Origin: DASSJT01 sp963715025
GTDB taxonomy: Bacteria > Actinomycetota > Actinomycetes > Actinomycetales > Dermatophilaceae
DNA: 64,000 nt
Reading direction: 5' to 3'
Assembly (NCBI GenBank): GCA_963715025.1
Contig: CAVQQQ010000009.1
Span: 186,001-250,000 of the forward strand
This document shows positions 17,001 through 25,261 of the stretch, piece after piece. The position numbers and the translations under genes were made by a program. The notes below the pieces were generated by a model that was not told where the DNA came from, ran no database searches, and saw only the letters and a program-made list of their open reading frames with translations. The stretch's first letter is position 1. Every line of letters starts with the position of its first letter.

Positions 17001-19602
17001 CGAGCGGCGGCTCCGGCGGGGGTTCGGCGATCCACCGCTTGAGCACAGTGGTGGCGAGCAGGACATCGGGCGCCGACCGCTGTTGGGCCAGGAACACGCG
17101 GAAGACCGCCTCCTCCAGCGCGGGGGTGCGGTCTAGCTCCGCCAGCCCGTAATGGCGCAGGACCTGGCCGAGCTTGGTGCGGAACTGCTCCGGTAGTCCG
17201 CCGCGCTCGACGTCGAGGCTCTGGAGATACGTGTGGAAGTGCTCGCGTGGGCTGTGGACGCGGTTCTCGACGTGCAGCTCCTCGCTCGCCGGCCGGTTGC
17301 GGCTCAGCTCGGCGAAGTCGGCGAAGACACCGAGGGTCTCGATCTCGGCGGCCAGCACCGATTCCGGCAGCGACCCGTCGGTCACAAGCTCGTCGCGGGC
17401 GGCGAGGTAGCTGCCCAGGGTCCGCCCCTCGTCGCGCGGGTCGATGTCGTAGCCCAGGAGCATGGCCGCCAGGTCGGCGCGCGCCCGCTCGGCGCGCTGT
17501 GCGGCCGCCTGCATGGCGCCCGCAGCCTCCGCCGGCAGGTCGAGGTCAACGGTGAGGCCCGTGGCCCCCGCCTCGGCGGCCTGCTCGCCGTCGCCCACCG
17601 GCTCGAGGCGCAGCAGCGGCGCTCCGGTCTCGACCTGGCTGCCGGCCGCCACCAGCAGCTCCTTCACCCGGGCGGCGAACGGCGCGGGCAGCACCGTCTC
17701 CATCTTCATGCTCTCCAGGACGAGCACCGGCGAGCCGGCGGCCACTTCGCCCCCAGGCCCCACCGGGGTCGCGACCACCAGCGCGGGCGCCGGCGAGCGC
17801 AGGACGCCGCCCTCGTCGCGGCTGACCCGATGCGTCACGCCGTCCACCTCCACGAGGTGGACCGGGCCGTGGGTGGCGGTGACCAGCCGGTGGGTGCGGC
17901 CGCCCACGGTGATCCGGCTCTTGTAGGTGTCGAGTCGCTCGAGGTCGGCCTCGACCTGGTGCTCCTCGAATCCGGTCGAGACCCCCACCCGGAAACGGTG
18001 CGGGCCGATCCGGGTGACCATGACCTTGTATGCCGTTCCGCGCAGCTTGAGGTCGATGGCGCGGCCAACCCGGTGCTGGACCTGCGGACGCCCGCCGTGC
18101 GCGGTTTCCAGGAGGCGGGCCCGCTCGACGGCCTCCTCGTCCTCGTAGCCCTCGATGCCGGCCGCGACCAGCGCGACCCCCGAGTGGCGGTGGGACACCA
18201 GCCGCCCCTCCCCGCGCACGCGGTCGATCCAGCCGGTGTCGGCCCACACGGGGGCTCCGCCCCCGTGGACCCCCACAGGTGGGCCCACGACCTCGGGTTG
18301 CGCGAGCAGGTCGAGGATGAAGCTCTTGTTGGTCGACCCGCCCTCGATGACCACGGTCGTCTCGGTCATCGCCCGCCGCAGTCGGGCCAGGGCCTCGTCG
18401 CGCGTGCGGCCGTAGGCGATGATCTTGGCGATCATCGAGTCGAAGTCGGCGGGGATCGAGTCGCCCTCCCCGACGCCGGTGTCCACGCGGATGCCGGGTC
18501 CCGAGGGGAGGTCGAGCAGCGCGATCCGGCCCGGCGAGGGGGCGAAGTCGCGGTCAGGGTCCTCCGCGTTGAGGCGCGCCTCGACTGCGTGGCCGACCTC
18601 GGCCGGCCGCTCCCCCGTCAGGCGCTGGCCTGCGGCCACGTGGATCTGGGCCTGGACAAGGTCCAGGTCGGTCGTGGCCTCGGTGATCGGGTGCTCGACC
18701 TGCAGGCGGGTGTTGACCTCGAGGAACGCGAAGAACTTCTCGCCCGGGTGGTAGAGGAACTCGACGGTGCCGGCGCCCCGGTAGCCGACGGCGAGGGCCA
18801 GCCGCTCGGCCGACGCCTTGAGATCGGCCACCTGGTCGGGGGCCAGAACCGGCGAGGCGGACTCCTCGAGCACCTTCTGGTTGCGCCGCTGGATCGAGCA
18901 GTCGCGCACGCCGACCGCCCAGGCCGTGCCCTGGCCGTCGGCGATGACCTGCACCTCGACGTGCCGCGCCCCGGTCACCAGCCGCTCGAGGAAGACCACG
19001 CCGCTTCCGAACGCGCGCGCCGCCTCCTCCCGGGTGCGGTCGTAGGCGTCGCGCAGCTCGTCGTCGGACGTGATGACGCGAATGCCCCTGCCGCCACCGC
19101 CGGCTGTGGCCTTCAGCATGAGGGGGTACCCGATGGTCTTGGCCTGGGCGAGCGCGTCGTCGACCGAGTCGACCGGGCCGCGGCTCCAGGGTGCGACCGG
19201 GACCCCGACCTCCTCGGCGATCAGCTTCGAGCCGATCTTGTCGCCGAGCTTGCGCATCGCCTCGGGACTGGGCCCGATGAAGGTCACCCCGATGCGCTCG
19301 CACAGCTCGGCGAAAGCAGGGTCCTCCGCCACGAAGCCCCATCCGACCCACGCCGCGTCGGCGCCGGTCTCGCGCAGGGCACGTTCGAGGACTGCGTAGT
19401 CGAGGTAGGGCCGGTGCGCGGCCGGGCCGAGGTCGTAGGCATGGTCGGCCTCGCGCACGAACATGGCCCGTCGCTCGCCCTCGGTGTGCAGGGCGATGGT
19501 CTCGACAGGCTGTTCGGTCCCTGTGGCGTTGAGGTCGCGCACGGCGTGGATGAGGCGCATGGCGGCCTCGCCGCGGTTGACGATGGCGATGCGGCGGAAC
19601 AT
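14047..19602 (-). CDS. Single-chain multidomain biotin-dependent acyl-CoA carboxylase
   Basis: 1851 aa. The start at ATG 19602 (MFRRIAIVNRGEAA) has GGAGG 8 nt upstream; the frame is open 20 codons further, without support. Domains: biotin carboxylase (~1-450; ATP-grasp MLKATAGGGGRGIR, then EVNTRLQVEHPITE), biotin carrier (biotin Lys in LESMKMETV, ~residue 632), a long central region (~700-1270), and carboxyltransferase (~1280-1830; GVVYPYELQAMIAGRGG, PTERYPEGVTRVVLCGDP). It carboxylates an acyl-CoA, most likely acetyl-CoA to malonyl-CoA. Most actinobacteria split this enzyme into AccA and AccD subunits; domain order and length here resemble the eukaryotic single-chain ACC. No biotin ligase or fatty-acid gene is adjacent. 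Substrate assignment is inference. Confidence 0.88.
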   Translation of the reverse strand: MFRRIAIVNRGEAAMRLIHAVRDLNATGTEQPVETIALHTEGERRAMFVREADHAYDLGPAAHRPYLDYAVLERALRETGADAAWVGWGFVAEDPAFAELCERIGVTFIGPSPEAMRKLGDKIGSKLIAEEVGVPVAPWSRGPVDSVDDALAQAKTIGYPLMLKATAGGGGRGIRVITSDDELRDAYDRTREEAARAFGSGVVFLERLVTGARHVEVQVIADGQGTAWAVGVRDCSIQRRNQKVLEESASPVLAPDQVADLKASAERLALAVGYRGAGTVEFLYHPGEKFFAFLEVNTRLQVEHPITEATTDLDLVQAQIHVAAGQRLTGERPAEVGHAVEARLNAEDPDRDFAPSPGRIALLDLPSGPGIRVDTGVGEGDSIPADFDSMIAKIIAYGRTRDEALARLRRAMTETTVVIEGGSTNKSFILDLLAQPEVVGPPVGVHGGGAPVWADTGWIDRVRGEGRLVSHRHSGVALVAAGIEGYEDEEAVERARLLETAHGGRPQVQHRVGRAIDLKLRGTAYKVMVTRIGPHRFRVGVSTGFEEHQVEADLERLDTYKSRITVGGRTHRLVTATHGPVHLVEVDGVTHRVSRDEGGVLRSPAPALVVATPVGPGGEVAAGSPVLVLESMKMETVLPAPFAARVKELLVAAGSQVETGAPLLRLEPVGDGEQAAEAGATGLTVDLDLPAEAAGAMQAAAQRAERARADLAAMLLGYDIDPRDEGRTLGSYLAARDELVTDGSLPESVLAAEIETLGVFADFAELSRNRPASEELHVENRVHSPREHFHTYLQSLDVERGGLPEQFRTKLGQVLRHYGLAELDRTPALEEAVFRVFLAQQRSAPDVLLATTVLKRWIAEPPPEPPLDAAAHDVLDRLVVATQLRFPVVGDLARSVRFRWFDQPQVDADRASVLAGVGDEVAALADPDAPDRTARIEALAAIPEQIVQFLARRLEQGVPAQEPMLEVLVRRHYRDHELHGLHEFSVGSRPFAAANYTLDRRPTHLVTTLGLAAELTPDSDLAVALAEQVAARPEGHQAVVDLYLSWPQEPEPPEEASRELAKMLGSMPFATQVRRVAVAVCPGGDRPVGYFTFRPGEDGMVEDTLVRGIHPMVGRRLNVWRLRDFEVTRLEAPEDVLLYHCVARGNDADQRFVALAQVRQLAVVRDENGRVTALPHVARAIGNCVEAIRRARSARGAAGARLDLNHVWVSIWPTIQADIDQLTALQSEIAPLTAGAGVDEVLVQGRLAGPGGRTLPMAARFSYLPGSGVVNSVEPPPTERLKPLDDYAEKVVRARRRGVVYPYELQAMIAGRGGAAVEYDLDDRGELVPADRPYGLNKAGIIAGVITTPTERYPEGVTRVVLCGDPLKALGAVSEAECARVIAALDLAERLGVPVEWFAISAGARISMDSGTENMDWVARALKRIVEFTQAGGEINVVVAGINVGAQPYWNAEATMLMHTKGILVMTPDSAMVLTGKQSLDFSGGVSAEDNFGIGGYDRVMGPNGQAQYWAPDLAAARDILMAHYDHSYVHPGETGPRRAQTGDPWDRDVTAYPHDPVDSGFTTVGDIFSAATNPDRKKAFDIRTLMRAVSDQDHPTLERWAGMADAETAVVQDAHIGGFPVCLLGIESKSVPRRGFPPTDGPDTYTSGTLFPRSSKKAARAINAASGNRPVVVLANLSGFDGSPDSMRNLQLEYGAEIGRAIVNFDGPIVFVVVSRYHGGAFVVFSKALNSGMTVLAVEGSFASVIGGAPAAAVVFSRDVDARTSADPRVKELEARLAEATGVEQARLSTELADVRASVRSEKLGQVAAEFDAVHSIHRAVSVGSVDGVISAAELRPRIIAALEAGLGTE

Positions 19603-19712
19603 CGGGTCAGGCCTCCGATCGTCTGGTCGCGTCAGCATGCCAGCGCTCGTGGCGGCTCGCACGGGATGAGCCTGTCACCGGACGGGGGTGACTAGCGAGT
19701 AACGTCCGCGAC

Positions 19713-19754
19713 GCTCGCTCGGGCGGCCGGGCGGCCGGGCGGTTGCGAGCGAGC
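19713..19754 (-). terminator. Hairpin with GGGCGGCC repeats after mocA
   Basis: GCTCGCTC (19713-19720) pairs with GAGCGAGC (19747-19754); the loop is made of repeated GGGCGGCC units. It lies 5 nt beyond the mocA stop on the minus strand and before the carboxylase start, so it could end mocA transcription. There is no T-run. Confidence 0.5.
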
Positions 19755-19759
19755 CATTC

Positions 19760-20332
19760 CTACAGGTCGACCGGGCTGTCGAGGTCGCGGCCGGTGGCGA
19801 GGTCGTCGCAGGCGATGAGCTGTGGTGAGTGGTCCGCGAGGTAGTCGCGTGCCCCCCGGTCGCCGAACACCCCGCTGGTGATCGCGGCCCAGTGGGCGCT
19901 GCCGATGACGACCGGGTGGCCCGGGTCGCCGCCATAGGTCGCCCGAGCGAGCACTCCCTCGGGATCGGCGTCGGCGGCCTTCGCCACCCGACGCACGACA
20001 TCGGCTCCCACGTCGGGCAGGTCGACCAGGGTCACGAGGGCCGCGTCGGCGCCGGCCACGGCCGCCAGCCCCGCACGCAGCGAGGCGGCCATGCCCTCAG
20101 ACCAGTCGCGCGCCTCGACCACCACGGCCTGGCTCTCGTCGACGAGCTGGCGGGCCTGGTCGGCTGCAGCGCCCAGCACGACCACGACTGGCGCACAGCC
20201 GCCGTCGCGCAGCGCGGCAATGGCGGAGGCGAGCAACGGCGTGCCGTCCGGTCGGCGCAGGAGCGCCTTCGGCCGGCCCATGCGGCGCCCCTCGCCCGCG
20301 GCGAGGAGCACTCCGGCGACTGTGGCTCTCAC
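19760..20332 (-). CDS. mocA: Molybdenum cofactor cytidylyltransferase-like NTP transferase (MocA)
   Basis: 190 aa. The nucleotidyltransferase signature LAAGEGRRMGRPKALL (~residues 9-24) and the metal-binding TLVDLPDVG (~102-110, in place of the usual DQP) place it in the MobA/MocA family. MocA adds CMP to molybdopterin to make the dinucleotide cofactor (MCD) used by CO dehydrogenase-type Mo hydroxylases. The window has two such enzymes and this is the only cofactor-tailoring gene seen, so it probably serves them. MobA (GMP transfer) is less likely given the context. It is probably transcribed alone. Confidence 0.8.
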   Translation of the reverse strand: MRATVAGVLLAAGEGRRMGRPKALLRRPDGTPLLASAIAALRDGGCAPVVVVLGAAADQARQLVDESQAVVVEARDWSEGMAASLRAGLAAVAGADAALVTLVDLPDVGADVVRRVAKAADADPEGVLARATYGGDPGHPVVIGSAHWAAITSGVFGDRGARDYLADHSPQLIACDDLATGRDLDSPVDL

Positions 20333-20434
20333 AGCGACGACCCGGCATACCTGCGCGGTGCCCCACTCATGTGCCCCACTGAACCACGGGTGAGGCTAGG
20401 TTTCGAGGAGGAGCCGACCAACAGGGGGTATGCC

Positions 20435-20791
20435 GTGGCGCACCGGCCGAAGGACGGGACAGACCCTGCTGTGCCCCCGAGCGGGCCCGGGTGCGTCGAC
20501 TGCCTCGCGTCCGGGGGGTGGTGGGTGCACCTGCGCCGCTGCGCCCTGTGCGGCCACATCGGCTGTTGCGACACCTCGCCCGCGCAGCACGCGAGAGCCC
20601 ACTTCGCCGCGACCGGCCACCCGGTGATCCGCAGCTACGAGCCGGGCGAGGACTGGTGGTTCGACTACCGCGACGAGTCGTCAGGTCGCGGGCTGGCCCT
20701 GGCCCCGCCGCTGGCCCACCCCGAGGACCAGCCGGTGCCGGGGCCTGCGGGACGCGTGCCGGAGGACTGGCAGGACCACATCCACACCTGA
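20435..20791 (+). CDS. UBP-type zinc finger protein
   Basis: 118 aa, starting at GTG 20435 behind a GGGGG Shine-Dalgarno. The zinc ligands are visible as CVDCL, then CALCGHIGCCD, and the His-containing QHARAHFAATGHPVIRSYEPGE. This fold binds ubiquitin C-termini in eukaryotes; the bacterial stand-alone members have no established role. WWFDYRD after the finger is conserved in the bacterial group. A strong bidirectional hairpin follows, separating it from the convergent propeller gene. Confidence 0.85.
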   Translation: MAHRPKDGTDPAVPPSGPGCVDCLASGGWWVHLRRCALCGHIGCCDTSPAQHARAHFAATGHPVIRSYEPGEDWWFDYRDESSGRGLALAPPLAHPEDQPVPGPAGRVPEDWQDHIHT

Positions 20792-20828
20792 CCCGGGAAA
20801 CCGGTCGTCCGCGGGCCCCCACATGTGG

Positions 20829-20858
20829 GCGGGTGGCCGGCAACCGCCGGCCACCCGC
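20829..20858. terminator. Strong bidirectional terminator hairpin
   Basis: Perfect 13-bp stem, GCGGGTGGCCGGC (20829-20841) with its complement at 20846-20858, around the 4-nt loop AACC. It lies between the stops of two convergent genes (20791 and 20874), so it can terminate both. Confidence 0.85.
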
Positions 20859-20873
20859 TCATGCGCACGCTGG

Positions 20874-23648
20874 CTACAGGCTGCCCAGCGCGACCTTCCA
20901 GATGCCCCGCCCGTGGGTGCCCGCGTAGAGGTACCCGTCGGGCGCGACGGTGATGTCGAACACCGTCGTCAGCGGAAGCGCACCAGCGACACCGGAGACC
21001 CCGCCGACCCGCTTCCAGCCGCTCACGTCGCCGCTGGAGTCGATCGAGCCCACGAGGACGCCGTAGTCCGTCCCGGCGACGAGCTTGTCGCCGACCCGGG
21101 TGACGTCGGTGAACGGGACGTCCGGCGTGCCGGCCGACTCGTTCGTCCAGGTCACGCCGCCGCTCTTGGTCATGACACCCTTCCAGACGTGGTCCTGAGC
21201 GGCGCCGGGTCCCTCGATGAAGCGTCGGTTGTAGCCGTTGAACACGAGGTAGACCGTGGCGGTGTCTCCACCGACCTGGTCGATGTAGACCCCGCTGGGG
21301 TACCGGCTGGGCAGGCCGGTCATATCCAGCTCGTGCCAGGCGCCGCCGAAGTTGGTCTGCACGCCGCGGCTGAACCCGGTGCTGTTGCAGTTGGACTCAC
21401 CACACCACGCCGCCACGACGACGTCCTTGGTGGCGTCCCGCTTGGCGCTCGGGTCGGCGACCGCGTCCAGGCCGACGACCATGCGGCCACCGGTGCCGAG
21501 CGTGGCCCGCTTCGTCCAGCCGTGGTTGGCCAGGCTCTCGGCCTGGTCCGCGGTCGTCGAGAAGCCGAGGTCGTGGGTCCAGACGGCGTTGCCGCCGGCG
21601 ACCCAGCGCTCGCTGGCGTGGTCACCGGTGTTCTCCGAGCCGCGCACCACGCGGAACGGAGCGGTGAACCGCGGGTTCGCGTCCGGAACGGCCAGGTCGA
21701 TGATCGCGCTCTTCGAGCCGTCGGTCTGGCCGCAGTTGGTGGTCATCCACAGCTCGAGGTAGACGTACTCGTCGAGGATGTGGCAACCGTTCCTCGGGTC
21801 GACGATGCTGTCGCCGCCGTCGCCCCCGAAGGGCGAGACCAGCTCGGTGTGGCCCTGGTTGTCCTTGCGGTCACCCCGGAGCAGGGAGCCGCCGTTGTCC
21901 TGGAGGCCGCCGAACACCGCGTAACCGCCACGCTCGGGGTCGACGCCGACGCCCACCGAGTAGTACTGGAGCGTCCGCAGGCCCTGCGACAGGTTGGCCC
22001 AGTCGTTGCCGTGGCCGAGGCTGTCGAGCGTGCCGTTGACCGGACGCGACTTCACGCCGCCGTCGTTGCCGATGTAGACCCGGCCGCCCTCGACCACGAT
22101 CGAGTGCTGGTCGGGGTGCGTCGTCTCCGGGCAAGTGTTCTTGGAGTCGGAGATGTTCCAGCAGCTGAAGCCGAAGTTCCAGTACGGGCCCGGGGTGGTC
22201 CAGCTGGTGCCGGCATTCTTGGTCTCGTAGACCTCCTCGAGGCCAACCCACAGGTGGTCGGGGTGGCCGGGCTCGGTCTGGATGAAGTTGTTGTACCAGG
22301 CCTGCACACCGGGCCGGTAGTTCACACCGGCACCGCCGCTGAAGGCCGAGCCGGACGACTGGAGCTTGCCGCTGTCGGCGATCCGGTTCCACGGCCCGGC
22401 CAGATTCCCGGTCGGCGACTTGAAGACGCCGTTGAGAACCGTCTGCGGCGAGTGGTTGAGCTTGTTCGGCGACTCCACGACGGCATACAGGACCTTCTTG
22501 TGGCCCGCTCCGTCGGTGCCCCATGCGAACTCGGTGTTGCCGACGTCGTTCGTGCCCAGGGCGCCCTGGGGATTGACCTGCGCGAAGCTGCCGGCCGAAC
22601 CGTCGGCGCTGAAGTAGAAGCCGTTGTAGCTGGCGTCGCCGCTGCGCCAGGCGGCGTTCATGAGGACGCCACCGTTGTCGTCGACGGCGACGTCGTTGAC
22701 CATGTTCTTGTACGGCCGCGTGATGTCGCTGTCGGCGGACGGGTTGGGCATGAAGACGTTGGCCCAGGTCTGGCCGGACTTGGGGACACCGGCGGACGTC
22801 AGCGGATAGCGCCACAGACCGCGGGTGGTCGCGGCGTAGGCCCAGTTGTGCACATCGTCGAAGCGGACTTTGTTGATCCCGCGGCTCTCCAGCTCGGTGC
22901 CGCCCACGCGGTCGCCGTCGGTGAACTGCGCCGTCCCGAGGTTGGGGTCGGTCGCTCGCGCGTTGACGTACATGCCCGCGCCCACGTAGGAGGTGGCGCC
23001 GGTGTTGGCCTCGCCCGTGGCGTACCACAGGGCACCGTTGTGGAACTCGAGGTCACCCGTCGAGAGGGACAGGATGCCGTCGGAGATGGCCTGCCAGGGG
23101 CCGTCGTCGCTCGGGTCAGAGGCGTTGTTGAGCGCCCGGCGGAAGACGCCTCCGTTGGCGCCGCCGGCGAACAGATACCCGCCACCGGCCGCCAGCCCGG
23201 TCATGCGGCCGGCCACGTAGCCCGACCCACCCGAGGAGTTGGAGAAGTTCGGGTCGCGGTAGTTGGGATCGTCGGAGTCGTAGGGCAGGTTGGTCACCTC
23301 GCTCCAGGAACTGCCGTTGGAGGTCAGGGTCCGGAAGTCGCCGAGGCTGGTCGACAGCTGGCCGGCGGCCACAGAGGCCCACGGCGCGAGGCGTGCGTTG
23401 GCGACCGAGGTGATCGAGCTGTAGATCTCGGACGACTCGCTGTCTGGACCGCCGACGATGCTCTCGACGCCGTGCTTCTCCGCCTCCTCCTTCGCCTCCT
23501 CACCCCCGACCTTCTCGAGGTAGCCGCGGTAATGGGGCTCGCTGCCCCGGTCCGCGACGACGGTGGTGTAGGTGACGAGGCCGGCGGTCGCGACGACGGC
23601 CGCGGCCGCCGCGGCGACATACCGATTTCTGGGCAGGGACAGTGCCAT
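20874..23648 (-). CDS. Secreted BNR/sortilin-like beta-propeller protein
   Basis: 924 aa. The N-terminus MALSLPRNRYVAAAAAAVVATAGLVTYTTVVA is a basic start plus a hydrophobic helix: a signal peptide or uncleaved anchor. The rest is rich in Gly, Asn, Trp and short beta repeats with Asp-box/BNR features (NAGTSWTTPG, GLWRYPLT, GGLQDNGGSLLRGD, GTHGRGIWKVAL at the end), as in the VPS10/sortilin and exo-alpha-glucanase-like propellers. Four cysteines cluster around FSCWNISDSKNTCPE and NCG, fitting an extracellular protein. The ending GTHGRGIW is typical of the last blade. Function unknown: carbohydrate binding or surface association are possible. It is transcribed alone. Confidence 0.75.
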   Translation of the reverse strand: MALSLPRNRYVAAAAAAVVATAGLVTYTTVVADRGSEPHYRGYLEKVGGEEAKEEAEKHGVESIVGGPDSESSEIYSSITSVANARLAPWASVAAGQLSTSLGDFRTLTSNGSSWSEVTNLPYDSDDPNYRDPNFSNSSGGSGYVAGRMTGLAAGGGYLFAGGANGGVFRRALNNASDPSDDGPWQAISDGILSLSTGDLEFHNGALWYATGEANTGATSYVGAGMYVNARATDPNLGTAQFTDGDRVGGTELESRGINKVRFDDVHNWAYAATTRGLWRYPLTSAGVPKSGQTWANVFMPNPSADSDITRPYKNMVNDVAVDDNGGVLMNAAWRSGDASYNGFYFSADGSAGSFAQVNPQGALGTNDVGNTEFAWGTDGAGHKKVLYAVVESPNKLNHSPQTVLNGVFKSPTGNLAGPWNRIADSGKLQSSGSAFSGGAGVNYRPGVQAWYNNFIQTEPGHPDHLWVGLEEVYETKNAGTSWTTPGPYWNFGFSCWNISDSKNTCPETTHPDQHSIVVEGGRVYIGNDGGVKSRPVNGTLDSLGHGNDWANLSQGLRTLQYYSVGVGVDPERGGYAVFGGLQDNGGSLLRGDRKDNQGHTELVSPFGGDGGDSIVDPRNGCHILDEYVYLELWMTTNCGQTDGSKSAIIDLAVPDANPRFTAPFRVVRGSENTGDHASERWVAGGNAVWTHDLGFSTTADQAESLANHGWTKRATLGTGGRMVVGLDAVADPSAKRDATKDVVVAAWCGESNCNSTGFSRGVQTNFGGAWHELDMTGLPSRYPSGVYIDQVGGDTATVYLVFNGYNRRFIEGPGAAQDHVWKGVMTKSGGVTWTNESAGTPDVPFTDVTRVGDKLVAGTDYGVLVGSIDSSGDVSGWKRVGGVSGVAGALPLTTVFDITVAPDGYLYAGTHGRGIWKVALGSL

Positions 23649-23898
23649 GGGCAGGTGCCATTCCTAGGGCAGGGGGCTCGGGTCTCGGGTCCCGGATGGT
23701 GGCCGTCCGCGCGGTGTCACAGGCCAGGCAGGCAGGCCGCAGCGGACAAGCCCTGTCAGCGGGAACCTAGAGCCGCCCGGGGGCCGCTGCAACACCAACG
23801 CCCCGAACGGAGGTTTCGATGTAATAACGCAGGCCCGGTGCTCCAAGGGCGAAACATCCGCCACTGTGGCCGCCGAGTCGCAAAAAACTCCGCGGCAG

Positions 23899-25143
23899 CT
23901 ACTTGGGGAACCGCGGGCCGAACGCCCGGTCCAGGAAGGCGTTCCCGAAGGTGTCGTCAGGATCCCAGCGGTCCCGCAGCAGGCCGAAGTCCTGCCAGTG
24001 CGGGTACAGCGGCGCCAGCTCCGTGCGGGTGGCCGCGAAGCACTTGCCCCAGTGGGGGCGGGCCCCGAGCGGCAGCAGGGCCGCCTCCATGGCCGGCAGG
24101 ACGGCATACACGCCCTTCTCGTCGGGCCGCCAGGTGAAGTGCAGCCCCACCGTGTCCTCGCCGAAGGAGCCGCTCAGCCACTGGTCGTCGGCGGCAATGG
24201 TGCGCACCTCGGCGACGATCACGGCCGCGGCGATCCGGTCACCGAGCGAGCGCATGGCCCCGATGGCCTCCCCTGCCTGGCGGCGCGGCACGAGGTACTC
24301 GCTCTGCAGCTCAGCGCCACTGCTCGGCGTGAACCCCATCCGGAAATGGGGCAGCCGGTGCAGCCACCGGCCGGACTCGCCGCCCTGGTCGGTGACGGCG
24401 CTGGCGTCGCCGCCCGGGGCGATGTGCAGCCGACGCGTGGCCCGTGGGGCGCCGAAGAGGTCCGGTGGGCTCTCCTCGCCCTTGACCCAGGTTTGCGCCA
24501 CCTGATCCCCGGTCCAGTTGGTGAACAGGCTGACGCTGTAGCCGCTGCCCATCACCGCGTCGAAATCCGCGAGGACGGTGCCCCAGGGCAGGCCGGTGTA
24601 GACCGTCTGGCGCAGGTCGAAGGAGGGCTGCAGGTCGAGCGTGATGCGCACGGCAATCCCGACGGCCCCGAGCGACACCACGCTTCCCCCGAAGTCGGGG
24701 TCACCCCGGGCCACGCGGCGCACCTCGCCGTCGGGACCGACGAGCTCCACCGCAGCGACCGCGGCGCTCAGGGGGCCCTGGGCGTCGCCCGATCCGTGGG
24801 TGCCCGTCGCGAGCGCACCAGCGATCGAGATATGCGGCAGGGAGGCGAGGTTATGGAGGGCGAAGCCCCGCTCCTCCAGGGCGAGGGCCAGCTCGCCGTA
24901 GCGGAGGGCGGCCGACACGGTGGCCTGGCCGGCACCCTCATCGACGGTGAACTCCAGCGGAAGGCCGTCGAGCGATGCCAATACGCCCTCGGTGTCGGCG
25001 ATCCCGTTGAACGAATGGCGGGAGCCGAGCGCACGGATGCGACGGCTGCTCGCCACCAGGCTCTGAAGCTGCTCGAGCGATCGGGGCCGCTCGATCGAGG
25101 CTGCCGCGTAGCGGTAGTTGCCGGCCCAGTTGCGCTCGTCCAC
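23899..25143 (-). CDS. aldO: FAD-dependent alditol oxidase
   Basis: 414 aa from GTG 25143 (VDERNWAGNYRY). The frame is open further upstream but without conserved sequence, and known alditol oxidases are ~418 aa. The FAD is expected to be covalently bound through His43 in LGSRHSFN, matching the GSGHSFN motif of Streptomyces AldO. SLPHISIAGALATGTHGSG, FTPSSGAELQSEYLVPR and RPHWGK near the C-terminus match that family closely. It oxidises sugar alcohols (xylitol, sorbitol, glycerol) at C1, producing H2O2. The start shares a 118-nt divergent spacer with the next plus-strand gene. Confidence 0.87.
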   Translation of the reverse strand: MDERNWAGNYRYAAASIERPRSLEQLQSLVASSRRIRALGSRHSFNGIADTEGVLASLDGLPLEFTVDEGAGQATVSAALRYGELALALEERGFALHNLASLPHISIAGALATGTHGSGDAQGPLSAAVAAVELVGPDGEVRRVARGDPDFGGSVVSLGAVGIAVRITLDLQPSFDLRQTVYTGLPWGTVLADFDAVMGSGYSVSLFTNWTGDQVAQTWVKGEESPPDLFGAPRATRRLHIAPGGDASAVTDQGGESGRWLHRLPHFRMGFTPSSGAELQSEYLVPRRQAGEAIGAMRSLGDRIAAAVIVAEVRTIAADDQWLSGSFGEDTVGLHFTWRPDEKGVYAVLPAMEAALLPLGARPHWGKCFAATRTELAPLYPHWQDFGLLRDRWDPDDTFGNAFLDRAFGPRFPK

Positions 25144-25261
25144 GGCACAAAACGTACCGGCGGGCCGGCCCGGCCCGGTGTAGGCCCGTCTGGTCCGGGT
25201 AAGCGACCAGATCGCCATGTCCGGGCGGAAACGTGCCCGGCGAACCGAGACGGAGGACACC

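Noticed and set aside
19829..20434. Long N-terminal extension of the UBP zinc-finger protein
   Set aside because: It is antisense to mocA and unconserved; GTG 20435 has a proper ribosome site.
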